The translations under genes and the position numbers were made by a program. A DNA stretch of 64,000 nt from Lachnospiraceae bacterium (lineage in GTDB: Bacteria; Bacillota_A; Clostridia; Lachnospirales; Lachnospiraceae), in the NCBI GenBank assembly GCA_009911175.1, contig QXWX01000016.1, positions 29,451 through 93,450 on the forward strand, read 5' to 3'. This document shows positions 7,884 through 14,861 of this stretch, in pieces. The first letter of the stretch is position 1. Every line of letters starts with the position of its first letter. The notes beneath the pieces are model-generated. The model saw only the letters and a program-made list of their open reading frames with translations. It was not told where the DNA came from and made no database searches.

Positions 7884-9212
7884 TCAATGCGGACATTTTT
7901 CATACCATTTCAGCATAATTTCATCACCTGTTTTTACATAGCCGCAAGAAGTACACCTCTGCGCTTCATAAGTTGTCGCCGAACAGTCTCCGCTGCTGTT
8001 TTTACTATGGGATGTTGTTGTCCCAGCAGCATATTTGTGTTTGCAGGCGGCCCTTGTATAATTATTATCATCCTTGATCTCATAAACATTTCCGGCTTTG
8101 TCAGCAAAGAACTGCTCATATGGAAGTTCTTCAACCTCCAGCTTTAATTCCCCCACGGTAAACTGAAAGTCAAATCCCTGTTCAGAATAGCCATACCTCT
8201 GATCCGTTATATTCACCGGCGGATCATACGCACAGACTGTAAGCCCGCCCATTAGAGAGATCAATGCCGTCATCAGCGCAGACAAAATTCTTTTGTTTTT
8301 TCTAACTGTTTTCATTTCTACAATCCTCCTTTTGAAAGCTCTCTTACTATTTCCACCTAAAATTCCAACGGCAAACTCATTACTGGCCATACTTTTCTGT
8401 ACCGCAAGCTTCAGAAGCAATTCGCCATATGCTTTGCGCTCTTGTTCTTCTTTCCCTCTCAACACAATACTGTCACAATATATCTCACTGATATTTAAAA
8501 TCTCATTGTACAGGATATATGTAAACGGGTTGAACCAATGGACTGCTATAGCCGCCATACCTAAAAATCTTATAAGGACATCCCTATTCTTAATATGTAC
8601 CAGCTCATGCTTTAACACATCACGATATAAGTCCTGGTCAGCCTCATCCCGGTTCCATGGAGGTATTATGACCGTTGGGGAACAGATTCCCATCGTGATC
8701 GGGGCCTTACAGTATTCAGAGCATAAAAGCTTTACGTTCCTTCTGATGTCCAATTCATTTTTTATCGCATGAAACATATCCTGCTGCTCCTGCCCTACTG
8801 GTATATCTGAATAGTTCAGACATATTTTTCTCATTTTCCAATATCGAAGGGCATACCACGAAATAACCGCAAATGAGAGAACTCCCATACCCAGTATGAA
8901 TATGAGCATTTTTTCCAACCCTGATGATACATATAAGGAACCACCATCTGCATAAATTGCATAGCTTGTGTTCATAAGGCTGACCGGCCGGCTTAACAGA
9001 TTAACCGCCAGCGGACAGAAGCCAAATATCGAATCCCTGATTTCAGGTAAGACAGCCGGAAACGGAATCAGATAAAAAGCGAGCGCAATCTTTAAAATAC
9101 GATATCTCCATGCCAATGAAAAATACCTTTTCGCAATTGGAGATACGAGTAGATACAAGAGCAAAATAACACTTCCCGAAAGTGACATAATCAGCAAAAA
9201 ATTAGTTAGCAT
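7884..9212 (-). CDS. M56 family metallopeptidase (BlaR1/MecR1-like sensor) with a Cys/His-rich C-terminal tail
   Basis: The 442-residue membrane protein has hydrophobic segments near residues 5-22, 38-55 and 100-120, then the zinc site HELVH (residues 202-206) in KHELVHIKNRD and a downstream EIYCDSIVL region, as in BlaR1. A further membrane segment (RILSALMTALISLMGGLTV) precedes the extracellular part. Instead of the 250-residue penicillin-binding sensor of BlaR1, the tail is only about 100 residues and has CKHKY, GDCSATTYEAQRCTSCGYVKTG and KCPH, a Cys/His pattern like a small zinc or disulfide module known from other Clostridia exported proteins. So the signal is probably not a beta-lactam. 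It forms an operon with blaI. Confidence 0.85.
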   Translation of the reverse strand: MLTNFLLIMSLSGSVILLLYLLVSPIAKRYFSLAWRYRILKIALAFYLIPFPAVLPEIRDSIFGFCPLAVNLLSRPVSLMNTSYAIYADGGSLYVSSGLEKMLIFILGMGVLSFAVISWYALRYWKMRKICLNYSDIPVGQEQQDMFHAIKNELDIRRNVKLLCSEYCKAPITMGICSPTVIIPPWNRDEADQDLYRDVLKHELVHIKNRDVLIRFLGMAAIAVHWFNPFTYILYNEILNISEIYCDSIVLRGKEEQERKAYGELLLKLAVQKSMASNEFAVGILGGNSKRAFKRRIVEMKTVRKNKRILSALMTALISLMGGLTVCAYDPPVNITDQRYGYSEQGFDFQFTVGELKLEVEELPYEQFFADKAGNVYEIKDDNNYTRAACKHKYAAGTTTSHSKNSSGDCSATTYEAQRCTSCGYVKTGDEIMLKWYEKCPH

Positions 9213-9311
9213 TCCATCTCCTCTTTTTGTATTAAATATTCTTAGTATGAATTGTATATGAACACAAAAGAATAGTCAATACCATTTTTCAGAAAAATAA
9301 TATACAAGGCC

Positions 9312-9353
9312 AAAAAAGACGCCAAAAATCCGAACTGAATTTTTGGCGTCTTT
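9312..9353 (-). terminator. Terminator behind the truncated unknown gene
   Basis: The stem is 9315-9329 with 9339-9353, with a minus-strand T run. It shares the loop and nearly the whole stem with the terminator at 4979-5019, showing that the two loci were duplicated together with their terminators. Confidence 0.75.
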
Positions 9354-9363
9354 CTATTTGCGG

Positions 9364-9664
9364 TCAGGCTGATGCCTTAAATTTGCCAAAAACTCGGGCT
9401 AGTACAGCATTGCGTATATAATGGTGAATAATGCGCCTGATATTTTTGTCAGGACAAGGCGTAGGTTCCAATCCGATCCGCCCCGGCATGATTTTCCGTG
9501 AACCCGAGCACAAAATCCAAATCCTTTTTATTCCACGCAGCCTCTTCCGATAAATGCAGCCTGCTACAAGATGCAAGCCTCTCCTGGGTTCTGGCGACAT
9601 AATCAAACCGTTCATTGATTCCCGGCTCTTTCCCATTAAGATTGAATGTCAATGCATTTTTCAA
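9364..9664 (-). pseudogene. Truncated copy of the 445-residue unknown gene
   Basis: From 9645 down to about 9470 the minus strand encodes NGKEPGINERFDYVARTQER and onward through GFTENHAGADRIGTY, almost identical to residues 148-207 of the intact protein at 5030-6367. The frame then stops, and 80 bases later a second piece reads VLARVFGKFKAS, equal to the intact C-terminus (LARVFEKLKSV). The region between these pieces and everything before residue 146 is gone. It is an internally deleted, non-functional copy. A short open frame could still be translated from the ATG at 9664. Confidence 0.85.
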
Positions 9665-9700
9665 AAAAATAATAGGGGGATCTAATTCTATCCCCCTATT
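9663..9700 (-). terminator. Terminator of glgP
   Basis: A perfect 11-bp stem (9671-9681 with 9690-9700, AATAGGGGGAT) is followed on the minus strand by ATTTTTTTGA. It lies 108 bases after the glgP stop. Between them nothing else is visible. Confidence 0.8.
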
Positions 9701-9807
9701 GCAGACCTCTTACATAGCATTTTTTATTTTTGCCATTTACATGGCAGTCGTCATAATTTTTTGCAATCTTTTCTTATGGGCCGCAGCCGTTACAACAGGT
9801 ACCCTTG

Positions 9808-12060
9808 TCATCCCAGATGCCAGATATCCTCATTATACTCCGCGATCGTCCGGTCCGAAGAGAAGTATCCCGCCTCGCTGATATTGATCAGCGCCATCCT
9901 CGCCCATTTCTCCGGGTTCACGGCATAGTCCGTGACCGCCTGGTTTTTGCGCACAACATAAGCGTTAAAATCAGGGAATGTCTGGAACCAGTCTTTTCCA
10001 ACCAGTTCGTTTTTCAGGCTCTTAAGACTCCCCGCATCTCCTTCTGCCAACATCCGCTCTCCGTCGATAAAGTCTACCGCGCGCCGGAGATTGGGATCCG
10101 TCTCATACCATTCCCGTGCACAGTAATCCCCTTTCTCATAGAGCCGGATCACCTGCCTGCTGCTCTGCCCGAAGATATAGATGTTCTCTCCTCCCACACA
10201 GTCCGCGATCTCCACATTTGCCCCGTCCAGCGTTCCAAGCGTGACCGCTCCGTTCAGCATGAACTTCATGTTTCCGGTGCCGGACGCCTCCTTGGAAGCA
10301 AGGCTGATCTGCTCGGACAGGTCACAGGCCGGGATCATCTTTTCCGCGGCAGTCACATTATAGTTTTCGACCAGCACGATCTGGATCCACTTGGAAACCT
10401 CCGGATCCTTTTCGATCACCTTCGACAAGGTCAATAGCGCATGGATGATATTTTTCGCCGTAATGTAGGCCGGAGCCGCCTTTGCCCCGAACACAGCGGT
10501 GATCGGCGCCGCCGGAAGGTGTCCGCTCTTGATCTCAAAATACTGATGAATGAGATACAGCAGGTTCAGCTGCTGCCGCTTATACTCATGCAGGCGCTTG
10601 GACTGAATGGAAAAGATCGAATCCGGATTCAGCTTAACCCCCTGCTTTTTGTACAGCCAATCGGAGAGCTTCTTCTTATTGGAAGTCTTGATCTCCATCA
10701 GTTGCTTTAAGACTGCATGATCCTCCGCAAAGGAAGCCAGTTTTTTCAGCTCCGACGCGTTCTTCTTGAAGCCCGGCCCGATCAGGCTCTCGATATACGC
10801 TGCCAGCTCGTGGTTGCAGGAAAGGAGCCACCGCCGGAACGTGATCCCATTGGTCTTATTGTTAAATTTCTCCGGATAAAGCTGATAAAACTGGTTCAGC
10901 TCGCTTTCCTTCAGGATCTCCGTATGAAGGGCCGCCACACCGTTTGTACTGTGGGTAAAATGAATGTCCATATTCGCCATGTGGACCAGATGCCCCTTGT
11001 CAATGACCGCCAGATCTTCCCTGTCCGTTTTTTCCCTGACCGCTTCATCCAGCTTGCGGATCACGGGCATGAGCTGCGGAACCACCTCTTCCAGGTAGCT
11101 TTCGGGCCATTTCTCCAATGCTTCCGCCAGAATGGTATGATTCGTATACGCACAGGTTTTGGTCACGATCTCCGCCGCCTCTTCAAATTCGATCCCCTTT
11201 TCCTCAAGCAGCCGGATCAGCTCCGGGATCACCATGGACGGGTGGGTATCATTGATCTGGATGGCCGCGTAATCCGCAAGGTCGTGAAGTTTGCAGCCCC
11301 GCTCCTCGCATTCCTCCAGGATCATCTGCGCCCCGGCGCTGACCATCAGGTACTGCTGGTAGATACGCAGCTTGCGGCCTTCCTCATCACTGTCATCCGG
11401 GTACAAAAACAGGGTCAGGTTCTTGACGATCTCTGTCTTATCAAAACCGATCCCCTCCGAGATGATGCTCTCGTCCACCGTATCCAGGTCAAACAGATTC
11501 AGCTTATTGGTCCGTCCGTCGTAGCCGGTCACATCCAGCCGGTACAGACGCGCCTCATACTCCTTTCCGGCAAGGCTGACCGGGTAGGTCTTCCCGGTAT
11601 CTTCGGCCCACTGAGCGCCGTTCAGCCAGTAGTCCGGCGTCTCATTCTGAAAATGATTCCGGAAATTCTGATGGAACAGCCCGCAATGATAACGCAGCCC
11701 CACACCGTCCCCCGGCAGGTCCAGCGTTGCGAGAGAATCCAGGAAGCAGGCTGCCAGACGTCCCAGCCCCCCGTTTCCAAGACTGGGCTCCGGCTCGATC
11801 TCTTCCAGCTCTGCCAGAGATTTTCCGGATTCCTTCAAGAGCGCATCCACCTCATCATAGATCCCCAGATTGATCAGGTTATTGCTCAACAGCTTCCCGA
11901 TCAAAAATTCCGCGGATATATAATACAGCTTCCGGCCCCTGACTGCCTTCTCCTTCACTCTGCTCTCTTCCTTCACAATGGTCATCAGTGCTTTATAAAT
12001 TTCCTCATAACTGCTCTCTGCGATCGACTTTTTACAAATTGCTTCCAATCTTGTCTTCAT
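9808..12060 (-). CDS. glgP: Glycogen/maltodextrin phosphorylase
   Basis: A 750-residue alpha-glucan phosphorylase, which releases glucose-1-phosphate from glycogen or maltodextrin. It shows the family landmarks in order: EPEPSLGNGGLGRLAACFLDS near residue 85, the RWLLSCN region of the active site, KRLHEYKRQ, and the pyridoxal-phosphate site EASGTGNMKFMLNGA with the lysine near residue 597, then GTLDGANVEI. It is somewhat shorter than the E. coli enzymes (about 800 aa), as usual for Clostridia. AAAGGAG stands before the ATG. It is transcribed alone, divergent from an AraC regulator across a 208-bp gap that holds a long palindrome. Confidence 0.95.
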   Translation of the reverse strand: MKTRLEAICKKSIAESSYEEIYKALMTIVKEESRVKEKAVRGRKLYYISAEFLIGKLLSNNLINLGIYDEVDALLKESGKSLAELEEIEPEPSLGNGGLGRLAACFLDSLATLDLPGDGVGLRYHCGLFHQNFRNHFQNETPDYWLNGAQWAEDTGKTYPVSLAGKEYEARLYRLDVTGYDGRTNKLNLFDLDTVDESIISEGIGFDKTEIVKNLTLFLYPDDSDEEGRKLRIYQQYLMVSAGAQMILEECEERGCKLHDLADYAAIQINDTHPSMVIPELIRLLEEKGIEFEEAAEIVTKTCAYTNHTILAEALEKWPESYLEEVVPQLMPVIRKLDEAVREKTDREDLAVIDKGHLVHMANMDIHFTHSTNGVAALHTEILKESELNQFYQLYPEKFNNKTNGITFRRWLLSCNHELAAYIESLIGPGFKKNASELKKLASFAEDHAVLKQLMEIKTSNKKKLSDWLYKKQGVKLNPDSIFSIQSKRLHEYKRQQLNLLYLIHQYFEIKSGHLPAAPITAVFGAKAAPAYITAKNIIHALLTLSKVIEKDPEVSKWIQIVLVENYNVTAAEKMIPACDLSEQISLASKEASGTGNMKFMLNGAVTLGTLDGANVEIADCVGGENIYIFGQSSRQVIRLYEKGDYCAREWYETDPNLRRAVDFIDGERMLAEGDAGSLKSLKNELVGKDWFQTFPDFNAYVVRKNQAVTDYAVNPEKWARMALINISEAGYFSSDRTIAEYNEDIWHLG

Positions 12061-12151
12061 GGCTCAAAACTCCTTTCGCATATGAAATCATCTTTTTCAA
12101 CTCTCATGTATTGTCATCGGATCTTCCAGGCAAAATCTACAGCGGACTTTC

Positions 12152-12190
12152 GGAACTGCGCAAAAAGGCAAGTTATTTTTGCGCAGTTCC
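12152..12190. promoter_or_regulatory. Perfect 15-bp inverted repeat between glgP and the AraC gene
   Basis: GGAACTGCGCAAAAA (12152-12166) and its exact complement (12176-12190) are spaced by 9 bases. The place, between two divergent genes and 92 bases upstream of glgP, suits an operator for the AraC regulator or a leader hairpin for glgP. No adjoining T run supports a simple terminator reading. Confidence 0.5.
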
Positions 12191-12231
12191 TTAGCCTGTG
12201 ATTATTTTTTACCACATTCCGTCACAAAATA

Positions 12232-12260
12232 CTTGTACTTTTGACGCAACATATTATACA
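12232..12260 (+). promoter_or_regulatory. Candidate promoter of the AraC-family gene
   Basis: CTTGTA (12232-12237) and TATACA (12255-12260) are spaced by 17 bases. Transcription would start at about 12266, only a few bases before the ATG at 12269. Confidence 0.4.
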
Positions 12261-12268
12261 ATACGATC

Positions 12269-13162
12269 ATGAGTGATACATATTTCCCGATTCAAGACAA
12301 TTCCATAAACGGATATCATGAGACAAAAAAGCACACGGATTTTCTGTTCCCCTACAACGTCTATCCCTGTACGATCCCGGATGATTTTCCGTCCGTCCCG
12401 CTGCACTGGCAGGATACCATGGAGATCATCTACATCAAAAAAGGACGGGGCACGGCGCAGGCGGACCTGTCTGTTTTTGAAGTCCAGGCAGGTGATATTA
12501 TCCTTGCACCGCCCGGGCATCTCCACGGGTTAAGGCATCTGCACGGGTTTCGGATGGAATATGAAAATATTATTTTTGACATGACGTTTTTAGGAAGCGG
12601 CGTGATCGACCTGTGCAGCCAGAAATATCTGATCCCCCTGCTGAGAAATGAATTGCATCTGCCTCTGCGCATTACCCCGGCAGATGCCTGTTATGATAAG
12701 CTCTCCGCTTGTCTCGACAATGCCGACATGCTGTGCGGCCTCCGCCCGGTCGGCTATGAGCTGGAAGTTAAAGCGGATATGATGAAATTATTTTCCATTT
12801 TGCTGCGGATGGCAGCCCCGGCCGAGCAGGAGCATCCGCTCCCCGCCAATATCGACCGGCTCAAATCCATCCTTCATTTTATTGAAGAAAATTATCAGCG
12901 GCCCCTCACGGTGGAAGATGCCGCTGATGTATGCGGTTACAGCGCCAGCCACTTCATGCGCTGGTTCCGCCAGGTGACAGGGACCAGTTTTATCCGCTAT
13001 CTCAACCGGTTCCGCCTGGAAAAGGCTTTTCTGGAATTGAAGCATACGGATAAAACGGTATTGGAGATCTCCCAGGAGACCGGGTTTGACAATCTCTCCA
13101 ACTTCAACCGCCTGTTTAAAAAGCAGTTTCTCATGACGCCGAGGGAGCTGCGCTCAGTATAA
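12269..13162 (+). CDS. AraC-family transcriptional regulator with N-terminal cupin-like sensor domain
   Basis: 297 residues. The N-terminal half has the beta-rich HWQDTMEIIYIKKGRGTAQ...FEVQAGDIILAPPGHLHGL pattern of AraC-type sugar-binding cupin domains. The C-terminal 100 residues carry two helix-turn-helix motifs: PLTVEDAADVCGYSASHFMRWF and VLEISQETGFDNLSNFNRLFKK, ending in TPRELR. It is divergent from glgP, so it may regulate glycogen or maltodextrin use; that is inference from context. The ATG at 12269 has no Shine-Dalgarno sequence, and a good -10 box lies just 8 bases before it, so the mRNA may be leaderless. Confidence 0.9.
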   Translation: MSDTYFPIQDNSINGYHETKKHTDFLFPYNVYPCTIPDDFPSVPLHWQDTMEIIYIKKGRGTAQADLSVFEVQAGDIILAPPGHLHGLRHLHGFRMEYENIIFDMTFLGSGVIDLCSQKYLIPLLRNELHLPLRITPADACYDKLSACLDNADMLCGLRPVGYELEVKADMMKLFSILLRMAAPAEQEHPLPANIDRLKSILHFIEENYQRPLTVEDAADVCGYSASHFMRWFRQVTGTSFIRYLNRFRLEKAFLELKHTDKTVLEISQETGFDNLSNFNRLFKKQFLMTPRELRSV

Positions 13163-13164
13163 TG

Positions 13165-14202
13165 CTATGAAACCGCATCCCCCCGCTCTGTGACCAGCCG
13201 GTATCCCACCGACTCTACCCGGTGCGCCAGGCACTCCCTGCACTCTGCCGCTTCCTCTCCGGTACAGATCTTATTGTCGTACAGGTCATACTGCTTCCTG
13301 TTCTTTACCGGAGACAGATTAGGCATCACCACATTGGCTCCGGCCAGCAGCCCTTTTTCCCGGCCCCGGGGATCCAATGTTCCCAGCGCGGTGGTTGCGG
13401 GGAGCAGTACCTTCGGCAGCAGGATCCGGATCACCGACAATAAAAACAGCGTCAGATCCACGCTTCCCGCTTCCGCCTCCGCAAACGGTGTTTCATGATG
13501 CGGAATAAACGGTCCGATCCCCACCATCTCCGGCTGCAGCTCTTCCAGAAAGCACAGATCCTCTGCAAGCTCTGCACTGGTCTGTCCCGGAGAGCCTACC
13601 ATGAAACCGGCGCCCACCTGGTATCCCAGTGCTTTCAGATCCCTCAGACAGCGCTTCCGATTGGCAAGCGTCAGATTCTCCGGGTGCAGCTTCCGGTAGT
13701 GCGCTTCATCCGCCGTCTCATGCCGCAGCAGATAACGGTCCGCCCCCGCCTCCCGGAACCTCCGGTAGCTTTCAAAGGATCTTTCCCCGATGGACAGGGT
13801 CAGGGCGCAGTCCGGATAGCGTGTCTTGATCTCCCGGATGATCTCCGTCATCCTTTCATCTGTAAAAAAAGGATCCTCCCCGCCCTGAAGCACGAAGGTC
13901 CGGAATCCCAGCCCATATCCGTTTTCACAGCAGTCCAAGATCTCCTCCCGACTCAGACGATATCTTTTGGCATGCGGATTTTGGCACCGTATCCCGCAGT
14001 AATAGCAGTTATTTTTGCAATAATTGGTAAACTCGATCAGCCCTCTGGTAAAGACCTTATCTCCGTAATACAGCTTACGGAGCCGGACCGCTTCCCGCGA
14101 CAGCCTGGAGCGTACTTCCGGATCGCCGGACGCTTCCAGAAGCCGCGCGTACTCTTCCCTGGCCAGAGTGTGATCACGTATCAATTTTTCCGTCAGAATC
14201 AC
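13165..14202 (-). CDS. hydE: [FeFe]-hydrogenase H-cluster radical SAM maturase HydE
   Basis: The radical-SAM cluster motif is C62-KNN-C66-YY-C69, preceded by GLIEFTNYC, and later text (GIRCQNPHAKRYRLSREEI, LQGGEDPFFTDE, LRHETADEAHYRKLHP, GFMVGSPGQTSAELAEDL, PFIPHHETPF) matches HydE. The enzyme helps build the diiron subcluster of [FeFe]-hydrogenase together with HydF and HydG, neither of which is in this window. Start: the GTG at 14202 has AAAAGGAG 8 bases upstream and is preferred to a TTG at 14226. It is the last gene of a three-gene operon behind a phosphoesterase. Its end lies 2 bases from the convergent AraC gene. Confidence 0.95.
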   Translation of the reverse strand: MILTEKLIRDHTLAREEYARLLEASGDPEVRSRLSREAVRLRKLYYGDKVFTRGLIEFTNYCKNNCYYCGIRCQNPHAKRYRLSREEILDCCENGYGLGFRTFVLQGGEDPFFTDERMTEIIREIKTRYPDCALTLSIGERSFESYRRFREAGADRYLLRHETADEAHYRKLHPENLTLANRKRCLRDLKALGYQVGAGFMVGSPGQTSAELAEDLCFLEELQPEMVGIGPFIPHHETPFAEAEAGSVDLTLFLLSVIRILLPKVLLPATTALGTLDPRGREKGLLAGANVVMPNLSPVKNRKQYDLYDNKICTGEEAAECRECLAHRVESVGYRLVTERGDAVS

Positions 14203-14233
14203 GCGTTCTTCTCCTTTTTGTTTCAATCAGCGC

Positions 14234-14854
14234 TTAAAAAATATGTTCCTTCGGGTTTTCATCCTCAAATTCAAACACGCACCGCTCAAATGCATTGATC
14301 ACATGGGTATCCTGATATTTATCATACCGCTTATGGTTTCTTCCATAGGACATATGTACGTGCCCGTGGAGGAAAAATTTGGGACGGTATTTTTCAATCA
14401 ATGTCTTAAATACCTGAAAACCCTGATGCGGCAAATCCCGCCCATCATTTAACTGATAGGCGGGCGCGTGTGTGACCAGGATATCAAAGCCCCCATGACG
14501 AAACAGCTTGAACCACAGTTTTGCGGCTCTGCGCTTCATCTCCCGCTCCGTGTACTGATGCTGCCCGGAGCAATAGCGCATGGAGCCGCCCAGCCCGAGG
14601 ATCCGTACCCCTTCATGGACGTAGATCTGATCCTCAATGCAGATACAGCCCTCCGGCGGAATGCGTTCATATTTGCTGTCATGGTTCCCGTGTACATACA
14701 GAACCGGTACGGAAGAAAGAGTCACCAGGAAGGAAAGGTAATTCGGATCCAGATCCCCGCAGGAGATGATCAGGTCGATCCCGTCCAATTTTCCTTTTTC
14801 GTAAAAATCCCACAGATACTTGGACTCTTCATCCGCGATCGCCAGTATCTTCAT
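14234..14854 (-). CDS. Metallophosphoesterase (calcineurin-like)
   Basis: 206 residues with the metallophosphoesterase blocks IISCGDLD, VHGNHD, VTHAPAY and LHGHVH in the right order. The first block is MKILAIADEES, where the usual DxH is DEE, so one metal ligand is changed; this variant occurs in related Clostridia proteins as far as I recall. The substrate is unknown; the size suits a small cytosolic phosphodiesterase or phosphatase. It starts 7 bases after the BMP-protein gene and ends 31 bases before hydE, so the three are probably one transcript. Confidence 0.85.
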   Translation of the reverse strand: MKILAIADEESKYLWDFYEKGKLDGIDLIISCGDLDPNYLSFLVTLSSVPVLYVHGNHDSKYERIPPEGCICIEDQIYVHEGVRILGLGGSMRYCSGQHQYTEREMKRRAAKLWFKLFRHGGFDILVTHAPAYQLNDGRDLPHQGFQVFKTLIEKYRPKFFLHGHVHMSYGRNHKRYDKYQDTHVINAFERCVFEFEDENPKEHIF

Positions 14855-14861
14855 ACGTCAG

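Noticed and set aside
10717..12201. 494-codon open frame on the plus strand opposite glgP
   Set aside because: It is antisense to a clear phosphorylase gene with all catalytic motifs, lacks a ribosome-binding site and has no domain-like pattern.
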